The notes under the pieces were generated by a model that saw only the letters and a program-made list of their open reading frames with translations, did not search any database and had not been told where the DNA came from. A DNA stretch of 64,000 nucleotides, from NCBI GenBank assembly GCA_965262235.1, contig OZ253504.1:2232001-2296000 (forward strand). The letters run 5' to 3'. Position numbers and translations under genes: made by a program. This DNA comes from CATQGW01 sp965262235 (GTDB taxonomy: Bacteria > Chloroflexota > Dehalococcoidia > Bin125). Shown one piece after another: positions 45,460 to 53,779 of this stretch (its first letter is position 1; the number at the start of each line of letters is the position of its first letter).

Positions 45460-46398
45460 TCAGCCGATGTTGCGCAGGCGCGGATCCAGGGCATCCCGCA
45501 AGCCGTCGCCGACGAAATTGAAGCTGACCACCATCAGCACGACTGCGACGCCGGGGGCCATGATCGGCCAGGCGGAGCGGAAGAGGTTGGAGTAGCCCTC
45601 GAAGACCATCCCGCCCCAGGCCGGCGTGGGCTGCTGCACGCCTGCGCCGATAAAGCTGAGGCCGGCCTCAACGAGGATGATCGCGGCCGCCGAGAGCGAC
45701 GCGAGCACCACAAGCGGCGCGACCACGTTGGGCAACAGGTGGCGGACGATGATCCGGCCCGGCCCCGCACCCATTGATCTGGCCGCATCGATATACGGCT
45801 CCTGTTTGACCGAGAGCACTACGCCGCGGGTGAGGCGGGCGTAGCCGGCGGACCAGACAATTCCGATGATCAGCATCGTGTTGATGATGTTCGGCCCGAC
45901 AGCCGCGGTCATGGCCAGGATCAGGATCAGGGCCGGCATCGCCATCAGCGCGTCAACGATCCGCATGATCAGCAGTTCATCAAGCTTGCCGCCCAGGTAG
46001 CCGGCGAGCAGCCCGGTGGGCACTCCAATCGCGATTGCCACGCCGATCGCGACCAACACCACCTGCCAGGCGATCCGCGTGCCGAAGATCGCGCGGCTCA
46101 GGACATCGCGCCCGAGCAAGTCGGTCCCACCGATGTGGTCCCAGGTCGGCGGCTGGTAGACACAAGCAAAGCAGAGGTCGGCCTGGAGCGGGGGGTAGGG
46201 CGCGATCAGCGGCGCAAATGCGGCCACGACGGCAAACCCAGCCAACAGGACTGCGCCGATCACCGCGGGCCGATTCTGGCCGAAGATTCGCAGCACCCGC
46301 AGCAACAGGTCGACGCGCGGATTGTCGCGCCAGTTCAAACTCTCATCGAGTGAGATGACATCGGCCGCAGATCCGTCGGAGCGCTGACCCAGACTCAT
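45460..46398 (-). CDS. ABC transporter permease, DppC/OppC type (importer 2)
   Basis: This 312-residue membrane protein shows the DppC pattern: a cytoplasmic N-terminus, WDHIGGTDLLGRDVLSRAIFG, the EAA-type loop PYIDAARSMGAGPGRIIVRH and the C-terminus GDGLRDALDPRLRNIG. The two Cys in ADLCFACVYQPP in the first periplasmic loop are unusual. It follows the DppB-type gene by 2 bases. As in importer 1, no ATPase gene is nearby. Confidence 0.92.
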   Translation of the reverse strand: MSLGQRSDGSAADVISLDESLNWRDNPRVDLLLRVLRIFGQNRPAVIGAVLLAGFAVVAAFAPLIAPYPPLQADLCFACVYQPPTWDHIGGTDLLGRDVLSRAIFGTRIAWQVVLVAIGVAIAIGVPTGLLAGYLGGKLDELLIMRIVDALMAMPALILILAMTAAVGPNIINTMLIIGIVWSAGYARLTRGVVLSVKQEPYIDAARSMGAGPGRIIVRHLLPNVVAPLVVLASLSAAAIILVEAGLSFIGAGVQQPTPAWGGMVFEGYSNLFRSAWPIMAPGVAVVLMVVSFNFVGDGLRDALDPRLRNIG

Positions 46399-46400
46399 CG

Positions 46401-47354
46401 CTACGCCTCGCCCGACCGGATCCGCGGGTCGATGATCGGATACGACAGATCGACCAGCAGGTTCACCGTGATCGTGACGATCGCGAAGAACATCACCAAA
46501 TTCTGCACGATCGCGTAGTCCTGCACTCCAACGACCGACTGTACGAACAGCCGCCCCATGCCTGGGATGGCGAAGACCTGCTCGGTGATCACGGCGCCGC
46601 CGAAGACGACGCCGACCTGAAATCCGAACACCGTGATCACCGGGATCAGCGCATTGCGCAGCGCATGCCGGACAATCACGGCGGTGTCGGTCAGGCCCTT
46701 GGCGCGGGCGGTGCGGATGTAGTCATCCTGCAGGATGTTGATCATCGCGGAGCGAGTTTGGCGCATCACCAGTGTGGTTGAGATCAGCGACAGCGCGATC
46801 ACCGGCATGACCATGTGGCGGAGATTTTCGATCACGTCTTCGTTGAGTGGCACGTAGCCGATCCGGGGTAACCATTCGAGCTGGAAACCGACCACGTAGA
46901 TGAGCGCGATTCCGCTGAGATACTCGGGGATTGACGCTCCCACGATCATGCCTGTGCTGGCGGTGACTTCGGCCTTGGAGCCGGGCCGCAGCGCCGCCAA
47001 TACGCCGACCGGAATCGACACACAGAGCACCACGATCAGGGCAAGGATGCCCAACTCCATGGTGGCCAAGATCTTCTGTCCGAAGAGCTCCGCAATGGAC
47101 ACGCGCGAAGTGAGCGAGAGGCCCAGGTCGCCCTGCAGCGCGTTGAAGATCCAGTGGCCGTAGCGCTCAATCAGGGGCTTATCAAGGCCGAGGCTGCGCT
47201 CGACCCGCTCGATCGCTTCGGGCGTGGCATTCAGCCCCAGCATCGCGCGGGCCGGGTCGCCCTCGACCACGTTCATCAGCACGAACGCGACCACGCTGAC
47301 GATGAATAACACCAACAGCGACGACAGAAAGCGCGTCGTGATGTAGGTCAGCAT
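46401..47354 (-). CDS. ABC transporter permease, DppB/OppB type (importer 2)
   Basis: This 317-residue membrane protein starts MLTYITTRFLSSLLVLFIVS and has FVLMNVVEGDPARAMLGL. The cytoplasmic loop is DDYIRTARAKGLTDTAVIVR and the C-terminus YPIIDPRIRSGEA. It is the channel partner of the downstream DppC-type permease and lies 108 bases after the binding-protein gene. The EGDPA sequence replaces the more usual PGDPA. Confidence 0.92.
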   Translation of the reverse strand: MLTYITTRFLSSLLVLFIVSVVAFVLMNVVEGDPARAMLGLNATPEAIERVERSLGLDKPLIERYGHWIFNALQGDLGLSLTSRVSIAELFGQKILATMELGILALIVVLCVSIPVGVLAALRPGSKAEVTASTGMIVGASIPEYLSGIALIYVVGFQLEWLPRIGYVPLNEDVIENLRHMVMPVIALSLISTTLVMRQTRSAMINILQDDYIRTARAKGLTDTAVIVRHALRNALIPVITVFGFQVGVVFGGAVITEQVFAIPGMGRLFVQSVVGVQDYAIVQNLVMFFAIVTITVNLLVDLSYPIIDPRIRSGEA

Positions 47355-47462
47355 CGCCCACGCACCCGCACTCCCCGATCCTCCGGCCTGTCAGATTCGC
47401 TGCATGGCCGGCGGCGGAAGGTGCACCCCGCCGCCCGATTCACGTCCGCACTCAGCTGCGGA

Positions 47463-49304
47463 TCACGTCGCGTCCTTCCAGACGCCCGCGAGCATGTCCG
47501 CCGTCCCTCCGATCCCGTCGCAACCGCGGAACAGGCTGTTGATGTTGCCGGTATGCCTGACTTGCGGCCCGAAGCCAAAGTTCAGCGGGAGGTGGATGGT
47601 CGGGACGGTGTAGGCCCGTTCGACGTAGTACTCGTTGAAGGTCTTATAGCGCTCGACGCGCTCCTCAAAGTCGGTCGTGCGGGCGGTCAGGTCCTGTAGC
47701 CGCGAGGCTTCCTCGAGTTCGACCTCGTACTCCATGCCGGCTGCCAGTCTGTCCTCGTAGATCGACCGATCGTTGCCGTAAAACCAGCTGCGCAGCCCGT
47801 CCATGCTCGGTCGGATGATCTGGTCGGGGTCGAATGGCGATTCCCAGCTGAGCACCGCGATCGACCAGTCCTCCGAAGCAAAGAGGCGGTCGACGATGCC
47901 CGCAATCGTGCCTTCAACCAGATTGAAATCCATCCCGACTTCGGCGAGCTGAGCATGCATCGGGCGGGTACCCAGGTAGAGCGGGTCGATGTTGTAGGTC
48001 ATCATGTCGCCCGTGACCTGCCCGGTGTAGCCCGCCGCATCGATCAGCTTGACCGCTTCGGCAGGGTTGGGCGAATCGGCGTAGTAGTCGATGTCCGTGG
48101 GCAGCAGTGGCGTCGTGACGCCGATCGGCGCGCGCGACGCCGCGCCGGTGCCATTGAACGAGGCATCGTTGATCGCATGCCGGTCGGTCGCCAGGTTGAT
48201 CGCGTGCCGCATCCGCACGTCGCGCCAGACCGTCAGCTCCTCCGGGGCGTTGGGGTTGATGTTGAACCAGCTCTGAAGGAACACGCTCGAGACGTCGCCC
48301 AACACCTGGAACCCTTCGCTCTCGATCTCGGCCATTTCGTCGGCATCGGCGGCCAACGATCCGGGCACGCGAACGACGTCGTGGTCGCCGCTGAGGAAGG
48401 CCAACCACTGCGTGTTGGCGTCGGGCAGAATCTGGAAGCTGTAGTTGTCGAGATAGATATTCTCGGCATTCCAGTACTCCGGGAACCGCGTCGCGGTCAG
48501 TTCGTCTCCCTCGATGTACTGGTCGAACGAGAACGGCCCCGCCCCGACCGGGTGGGTAATCGCGCTATCGAACGACGCCGGCGAGATCGGCGCGAGCCCC
48601 GGCGGCTTGCCGTAGAACAGCGACAGCGTCGGCGCGAACACCTCATTCGCCATGTAGCGCCAGGTCACGTCGTCAATTGCCTCAGAGGATGCCATCGTTG
48701 CGCCGAGCGTCACAGCGCGCTGGTTGGGCGTCGCCTCCACGCTCTCTTCCTGGATCCCGACGATGCGGTCCATATTTGCCTGAATCGACGCTGCGTCCAG
48801 CGCCGCACCGTCGTGGTAGGTCAGGCCAGGGCGGAGCGAGAAGACATAGGTCACGTCGTCGGGGATCTCCCAGGCCTCCGCCAACATCGGCAGCGCGGCG
48901 CCCTGCTCGTCGTAGTTGAGCAGCCGGTCATAGAAGATCGGGATCGACTGGTAGTGGTCGCCGCCGGACGGAGTCACCAGCGGATCGAACCCCCACTGCG
49001 GAGCAAACGCGTCAGAGATTCGCCAGGTGCCGCCGCGCCGCACGTCTTGAGCCTGCTGCTGCGCCTGCGCGACCGCGGCCTGCTCCTGCACCTCCTGCTG
49101 CATCGCCTGCTGCTCGGCCTGTTGCTCCACGGCCTGTGGTTGGGCCTGCGCCGCAGCCTGCTGGTCGTCGTCGTCATCGTCGCCGCCGCAGCCGACCAAC
49201 GCCAAACCTGCCGCGCCGATACCTGCGCGAGCTGACGCCCGCAGAAGCGACCGCCTCGACATCCTGTTGCGCCCTAACCGCTGCCAGTAATTTCGTTCGC
49301 TCAT
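47463..49304 (-). CDS. ABC transporter substrate-binding lipoprotein, Tat-exported (importer 2)
   Basis: This 613-residue SBP family 5 protein begins MSERNYWQRLGRNR. A Tat signal SRRSLLRASARAGIG and lipobox LVGCG follow, then a run of six Asp and a Gln/Ala/Glu-rich linker to about residue 85. The binding domain has FSLRPGLTYHDGAALDAASI and WRDVRMRHAINLATDRHAI. The ATG at 49304 has AAGGGG about 8 bases upstream. It is clearly closer to the binding protein at 51584-53464 than to that of importer 1, pointing to a local duplication. Confidence 0.93.
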   Translation of the reverse strand: MSERNYWQRLGRNRMSRRSLLRASARAGIGAAGLALVGCGGDDDDDDQQAAAQAQPQAVEQQAEQQAMQQEVQEQAAVAQAQQQAQDVRRGGTWRISDAFAPQWGFDPLVTPSGGDHYQSIPIFYDRLLNYDEQGAALPMLAEAWEIPDDVTYVFSLRPGLTYHDGAALDAASIQANMDRIVGIQEESVEATPNQRAVTLGATMASSEAIDDVTWRYMANEVFAPTLSLFYGKPPGLAPISPASFDSAITHPVGAGPFSFDQYIEGDELTATRFPEYWNAENIYLDNYSFQILPDANTQWLAFLSGDHDVVRVPGSLAADADEMAEIESEGFQVLGDVSSVFLQSWFNINPNAPEELTVWRDVRMRHAINLATDRHAINDASFNGTGAASRAPIGVTTPLLPTDIDYYADSPNPAEAVKLIDAAGYTGQVTGDMMTYNIDPLYLGTRPMHAQLAEVGMDFNLVEGTIAGIVDRLFASEDWSIAVLSWESPFDPDQIIRPSMDGLRSWFYGNDRSIYEDRLAAGMEYEVELEEASRLQDLTARTTDFEERVERYKTFNEYYVERAYTVPTIHLPLNFGFGPQVRHTGNINSLFRGCDGIGGTADMLAGVWKDAT

Positions 49305-49482
49305 CGGAGCACCCCTTCGCAAATCGCCCGAGAAATGTCGGCTGGATTGGCGATTTGTGCTCGGCAGTCTGCCCCGCCCCGCCGCCGGTTGTCAAGTCGA
49401 TCCTTCCAGTTCGTCACGCTCGCCCAACGATCCTCCCTCCTACTCCGTCAAGCCGGGCAGAGGCTTGGCGCTCAGGCGCAGG

Positions 49483-49488
49483 TATATT
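49483..49488 (+). promoter_or_regulatory. putative -10 element just before the PaREP1-type gene
   Basis: TATATT lies 7 bases before the ATG at 49496, in an otherwise GC-rich spacer. No Shine-Dalgarno fits between them, so the transcript may be leaderless. No clear -35 is seen at the expected distance. Confidence 0.35.
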
Positions 49489-49495
49489 GGACGCC

Positions 49496-49855
49496 ATGAC
49501 CACCCGCACCGACTATCACATGGAGACAGCCCGAGAGTTCTTGACCAAGGCTCGCGCGTACCTCGCCGCCGACGACCTGTTGCAGGCGTCGGAAAAGGGC
49601 TGGGGAGCGGCGGCGCAGGCGGTGAAGGCGGTCGCCGAGACTAGGGGCTGGGATCATCAGGGGCATCGGCAGTTGTATGCCGCGATCGATCGACTGGTCG
49701 CCGAGACGGGCCGCCGCGAGCTGCGGGCCCGCTTTGCGGAAGCGGGTTCACTGCACAGCAACTTCTACGAGGGCTGGCTTTCGGCTGAAGCGATCGGCGA
49801 GCACCTTGATGAGGTTGAGCGCCTCGTCGACCAGCTGCGTCCGCTCGCGTCCTGA
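49496..49855 (+). CDS. PaREP1/HEPN-type small helical protein
   Basis: This 119-residue all-helical protein matches the PaREP1/PaREP8 pattern: TAREFLTKARAYLAADDLLQ, ASEKGWGAAAQAVKAVAETR, then a His-containing GWDHQGHRQLYAAIDRL. These proteins belong to or resemble the HEPN superfamily, some members of which are RNases or partners of nucleotidyltransferases in toxin-antitoxin pairs. The RxxxxH motif of active HEPN RNases is not obvious here and no nucleotidyltransferase is adjacent. The start is the ATG at 49496; the frame upstream is antisense to the Tat signal of the importer 2 binding protein. Confidence 0.8.
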   Translation: MTTRTDYHMETAREFLTKARAYLAADDLLQASEKGWGAAAQAVKAVAETRGWDHQGHRQLYAAIDRLVAETGRRELRARFAEAGSLHSNFYEGWLSAEAIGEHLDEVERLVDQLRPLAS

Positions 49856-49862
49856 GTCTCAT

Positions 49863-51359
49863 CTATCCCCGATAGGCCCGATTTAGCGCCTGCCTCATCT
49901 GTAGCGTCTGCGACGCTGCGACGGCGTTGGACTTTCGGTAGGCGTCCCAGCGCTGACGCTCGCGGTGTGTGATCTCGCGCTTGACCGTGGTTGGCACTCT
50001 CAGACCGAGCAGCATCGATGCGTAGCCGCCGTAGCCGAATATGGTTGCGTTGGAGGTCAGGCGAGCCAACAACCGCGAGGGGCCAACCTCGGCGTAGTGG
50101 TCGACCATGTCCGCGAGTGAGCCCAGCGGCGACTCCGCCCGGCAGTGACGCCAGAACGGTGTGTCCTGGTGCTCGTTGTACTTGTAGTGCAGCGCGAGGA
50201 AGTCGCGCACGTCGTCCCAGGTTGAGGCGAAGCGCTCGTTGAGCAGATTGCGCAGCGAATCGGTCAGGATTCGGTCAGAGTCGGTCAGCGCCCAGGTGAG
50301 GTTGTAGAGCTGCTCGATGATCAGGTGCAGCGAAGTCGCCTCCAGCGGCTCAACGAAGCCCGACGCATTGCCGACCGCGACGACGTTCTCGACGATGTAG
50401 CGCTCACGCCGACCGCTGGGAAACTTGAGCAGGCGCAGGTCCGCGCCGGCGAGCTGCGGCTGCAGCGCGCGCAGCTCGAACTCCGCTTCCTCCTCCGAGC
50501 AGAACTGCGACGAGTACACGTATCCCCGCGTGACCGCGTCCTCGAAGTCGATCCGCCAGCACCAGCCGTGCTTCATCGTCGTCATCGTCGTGTAGGGCCG
50601 AATCGTGTCGTCCTCGGGAAAGTCAGCCCGCGACCATGAGCCAACCACCGCGCGGTCGCAATAGAGCACGTCGCGATAGGAGATGTACGGCTCCTCCAGC
50701 GTCTTGCCCAGCAAGATCGAGCCGAAGCCGGAGCAGTCGATGAACAGGTCCGCCTCCAGCTTGCGCCCACCGGCCAGCATCAGCGATTTGACTCCGCCCG
50801 TCTCGTTCCGCTCGACGCCGACCACTTGATCGGCGATCAGTTCCGCCCCCGAGGCCACCGACTTGCGCTCCAGGAAGTCGATGAACGACGCATTGGGGAT
50901 GTGGTACGTCGCGCGCGGATCGAGCGAGAGCCGGCCATTTCGCATCGTCGCCGGTGAGCGATTGCGGTCCATGATCGCATTGAACGTGCTCGCATCCCGC
51001 ATGTTGTGCAGGCAGTAGAAGGCGTTCCACTTGGACAGCCCCTCGATCCTTTTGTCGAGGTAGCCGTCAAAGGTGTAGTTGAAGTGCGGCACGTCCTTCG
51101 CGCCCCACTCGAAGCGCAGACCCAGCTTCCAGCTCGGCCGCACCTCTTTGTGGAACTCGTTGCGGTCAATGCCGAGGTGCTCATGCAGATGCACCGGCAC
51201 CGCGGGCGTCGTCGATTCGCCGACGCCGATGATCGGGATATCCGGCGAATGGACGACCGCCAACTTGATCTGCGGCAGCATCCGCCGAAACGTCAGCGCG
51301 GCCAGAAACCCGGCGCTCCCGCCGCCAACGACCACCGCGCTGCGAATCGGCTCCGGCAT
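49863..51359 (-). CDS. flavin-dependent tryptophan halogenase family protein
   Basis: This is a 498-residue FAD-dependent halogenase-fold protein. The FAD motif VVGGGSAGFLAAL is at residues 10-22 and IGVGESTTPAVP at 44-55. Lys78 in RPSWKLGLRFEWG matches the position of the catalytic Lys79 of PrnA. The diagnostic WxWxIP motif reads WCWRID (about residue 264), so the Pro is Asp. Late motifs are VGNASGFVEPLEATSLH and the C-terminal helices. No flavin reductase or biosynthetic cluster lies near, so it is an orphan. The substrate is unknown; indole, pyrrole or other aromatic acceptors are all possible. Confidence 0.88.
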   Translation of the reverse strand: MPEPIRSAVVVGGGSAGFLAALTFRRMLPQIKLAVVHSPDIPIIGVGESTTPAVPVHLHEHLGIDRNEFHKEVRPSWKLGLRFEWGAKDVPHFNYTFDGYLDKRIEGLSKWNAFYCLHNMRDASTFNAIMDRNRSPATMRNGRLSLDPRATYHIPNASFIDFLERKSVASGAELIADQVVGVERNETGGVKSLMLAGGRKLEADLFIDCSGFGSILLGKTLEEPYISYRDVLYCDRAVVGSWSRADFPEDDTIRPYTTMTTMKHGWCWRIDFEDAVTRGYVYSSQFCSEEEAEFELRALQPQLAGADLRLLKFPSGRRERYIVENVVAVGNASGFVEPLEATSLHLIIEQLYNLTWALTDSDRILTDSLRNLLNERFASTWDDVRDFLALHYKYNEHQDTPFWRHCRAESPLGSLADMVDHYAEVGPSRLLARLTSNATIFGYGGYASMLLGLRVPTTVKREITHRERQRWDAYRKSNAVAASQTLQMRQALNRAYRG

Positions 51360-51521
51360 CTCATCGCCAATCCGTTCGCCGCTTCCACGACGGCCTTCGC
51401 GACGGTGTTCGCACTGGCCACGCCATGCTACGCGCGACTTGCGAGAGTGTGGATCAGGCCCTCTCCCTTTTCAAGACGCCCCAGTCGAGGTGTCAAGGCG
51501 GACTCACCCGGTCAGCGCGAT

Positions 51522-51548
51522 TCACCCGACGTTGCGGAGCCGTGGGTC
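51522..51548 (-). pseudogene. C-terminal remnant of a DppC-type permease, downstream of importer 3 binding protein
   Basis: On the minus strand this reads DPRLRNVG followed by a stop, matching the end DPRLRNIG of the importer 2 DppC-type permease. No upstream permease sequence remains. It lies 35 bases downstream of the binding-protein stop, where permease genes would be expected. The match is short, so this is a suggestion from position and motif. Confidence 0.4.
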
Positions 51549-51583
51549 CCGCGGCCAGCATCACGCCCACACTCAGCTATGGA

Positions 51584-53464
51584 TCACGTCTCGTCTTTCC
51601 AGACGCCCGAGAGCATGTCCGCCGTCCCGCCAAGCCCGTCGCAGCCGCGGTAGAGGTCGTTGATGTCGCCGGTATGCCTGACCGATGACCCGAACGCGAA
51701 GTACCACGGGTAGTGCATGATCGGTACGGTGTATGCGCGCTCCACGAAGTACTCGTTGAAGGTCTTATAGCGCTCGACGCGCTCCTCAAAGTCGGTCGTG
51801 CGGGCCGTCAGATCCTGCAGCCGCGTGGCTTCCTTGAGCTCGACTTCGTACTCCATTCCGGCGGCCAGGCGCTCTTCGTAGAGCGCGCTATCGCCGCCGC
51901 AGCACCACCAAGTGGCCAGCAAGCCCATCGACGGCCGCATGATCTGATCGGGGTCGAACGGCGACTCCCAGCTGAACACGGCGATGGAGTAATCCTGCCC
52001 CACGGTCGCGCGGTCAACCATGCCTGGGACAGGGGCCTCGATCAGGTTGAACTGCATACCGACTTCGGCCAGCTGGGCGTGCATCGCGCGGGTGCCGAGG
52101 GTCAGCGGGTCGATCCCGAAGGTCAGCATGTCGCCGCCCACCTGACCCGTCTGGCCGGCGGCGTCGATCAGCTTCATCGCTTCGGCCGGGTTGGGCGAGT
52201 CGGCGTAGTAGTCGATATCCTTGGGCAGCAGCGGCGTGGTGACGCCAATCGGCGCACGCGATGGCGCACCGGTTCCGTTGAACACCGCATCGTTGATCTC
52301 ATGGCGGTCGACCGCCAGGTTGATCGCGTGGCGCATCCGCACGTCGCGCCAGATCGTCAGTTCCTCGGGGGCGGTCGGGTTGAGGTTGAACCAGGTCTGG
52401 GTGAACGTGGCCGAAACGCCGCCCAACACCTGGACGTCGTCTGCCTCGAGATCGGCTACTTCGCCGGCATCTGCAGCCAACGAACCCGGCATCCGCACGC
52501 GGTCGTGATCGCCGCTGAGGAACGACAGCCACATCGTGCTCGCGTCAGGCAGGATCTGGAAGCTGTAACGGTCGAGGTAGATGTTCTCGGCGTCCCAGTA
52601 GTTCTCAAACCGGGTGCCGGTCAACTCGTCGCCCTCCAGCCACTGCTCGAACACGAACGGCCCCGCGCCGACCGGGTTGGTCACCGCGGTGTCGAACGCC
52701 GCCGGCGAGACCGGCGCGAGTCCGGGTGGCTTGCCGTAGAACAGCGACAGCGTCGGCGCGAACACCTCATTGGCGATGTAGCGCCAGGTCAGGTCGTCGA
52801 TCGCCTCGGACGACGCCATGGCGTCGCCCAGCGTGATCGCCCGCGGGTTCAGGATTGCCTCGCCTCGATCCGCGCTGACGTCGGTGATGCGGTCGACGTT
52901 CGTCTGAATCGAGGCCGCATCCAATGTGGCGCCGTCGTGGTAAGTCAGGCCGGGACGGAGGGTGAAGACGAAGGTCACGTCGTCGGGGATCTCCCAGGCC
53001 TGCGCCAGCATCGGCACCGCGGCGCCCTGCTCGTCGTAGTTGAGCAGCCGGTCGTAGAACATCGGGATAATCTGGAAGTGGTCGCCGCCCCCCGTGGTCA
53101 GAAACGGGTCGAATCCAAAGTTGGGCGCCTGTGTGTCGGAAACGCGCCAGGTCCCGCCGCGACGCGCGACCTGCATCGCTTGCTGCTGCGCCTGTTGTTG
53201 TGCCTGCGCGACTGCGGCCTGCTGTTCCGCCTGCTGCTGGGTCTGCTGCTGTTGCTCCTGTTGCATCGCCTGCTGCTCTGCGGCCTGTTCAGCCCCCTGT
53301 TGCTGAGCTTGCGCAACCGCAGGAGCGTCGTCGTCATCGTCGCCGCCACAGCCGACCAGCGCCAGGCCCGCCGCCCCTACCCCGGCTCGCGCCGATGCTC
53401 GCAACAATCCCCTGCGCGACAGCCGCTGCCGCTTCATGCGCTGCCAATAATTTCGGTCGGACAT
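51584..53464 (-). CDS. ABC transporter substrate-binding lipoprotein, Tat-exported (importer 3, orphan)
   Basis: This 626-residue SBP family 5 protein begins MSDRNYWQRMKRQR, with a Tat signal SRRGLLRASARAGVG and lipobox LVGCG. Asp residues and a long Gln/Ala linker (to about residue 100) follow. Binding-domain blocks FTLRPGLTYHDGATLDAASI and WRDVRMRHAINLAVDRHEI are nearly those of the importer 2 protein. The start at 53464 is set by homology with the other two binding proteins. In the open frame upstream lies a permease remnant, not part of this gene. Its own permeases are missing, so it may serve importer 2. Confidence 0.92.
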   Translation of the reverse strand: MSDRNYWQRMKRQRLSRRGLLRASARAGVGAAGLALVGCGGDDDDDAPAVAQAQQQGAEQAAEQQAMQQEQQQQTQQQAEQQAAVAQAQQQAQQQAMQVARRGGTWRVSDTQAPNFGFDPFLTTGGGDHFQIIPMFYDRLLNYDEQGAAVPMLAQAWEIPDDVTFVFTLRPGLTYHDGATLDAASIQTNVDRITDVSADRGEAILNPRAITLGDAMASSEAIDDLTWRYIANEVFAPTLSLFYGKPPGLAPVSPAAFDTAVTNPVGAGPFVFEQWLEGDELTGTRFENYWDAENIYLDRYSFQILPDASTMWLSFLSGDHDRVRMPGSLAADAGEVADLEADDVQVLGGVSATFTQTWFNLNPTAPEELTIWRDVRMRHAINLAVDRHEINDAVFNGTGAPSRAPIGVTTPLLPKDIDYYADSPNPAEAMKLIDAAGQTGQVGGDMLTFGIDPLTLGTRAMHAQLAEVGMQFNLIEAPVPGMVDRATVGQDYSIAVFSWESPFDPDQIMRPSMGLLATWWCCGGDSALYEERLAAGMEYEVELKEATRLQDLTARTTDFEERVERYKTFNEYFVERAYTVPIMHYPWYFAFGSSVRHTGDINDLYRGCDGLGGTADMLSGVWKDET

Positions 53465-53578
53465 CTCTCGTTCTTTCCCGTAAGCACGCTCTGTGCTAAA
53501 AGCGGTCACGAGGATTATGCCCAGCTGAGATCGAGATCGCAACCGCTCTACGAGTGGCGGTTGTGGGGCAGGCAGCTG

Positions 53579-53656
53579 GCCGACGTTGCGCAGCCGCGGA
53601 TCCCCGGCATCCCGCAAGCCGTCGCCGACGAACTTGAAACTGACGGCCATCAGCAC
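53579..53656 (-). pseudogene. DppC-type permease C-terminal remnant upstream of importer 3 binding protein
   Basis: Twenty-six codons on the minus strand read LMAVSFKFVGDGLRDAGDPR then LRNVG. They align with the last helix and tail of the importer 2 DppC-type permease (LMVVSFNFVGDGLRDALDPR, LRNIG). Homology stops abruptly upstream at about 53660. The original stop codon has been lost, so the frame reads on toward the binding-protein gene. The remainder of the 53465-53779 spacer has a short CAACCGC/GCGGTTG hairpin and nothing else that I can support. Confidence 0.75.
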
Positions 53657-53779
53657 GGAGGAGCCAGATGGCCGTGCTCAACTCGCGTCTCCCTCAGGGG
53701 CGATGAGGCCAGACCACCGACGCACCAACGCCCGCCTATCGTTCGGCCCAAACGCGGCGACCATCACGGAGGCAGGCAG

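Noticed and set aside
51713..53779. The 690-codon upstream extension of the epoxide hydrolase frame
   Set aside because: It lies antisense to the importer 3 binding protein, has a Leu-rich artefact opposite the Gln linker, and homology with hydrolases starts only at 53780.
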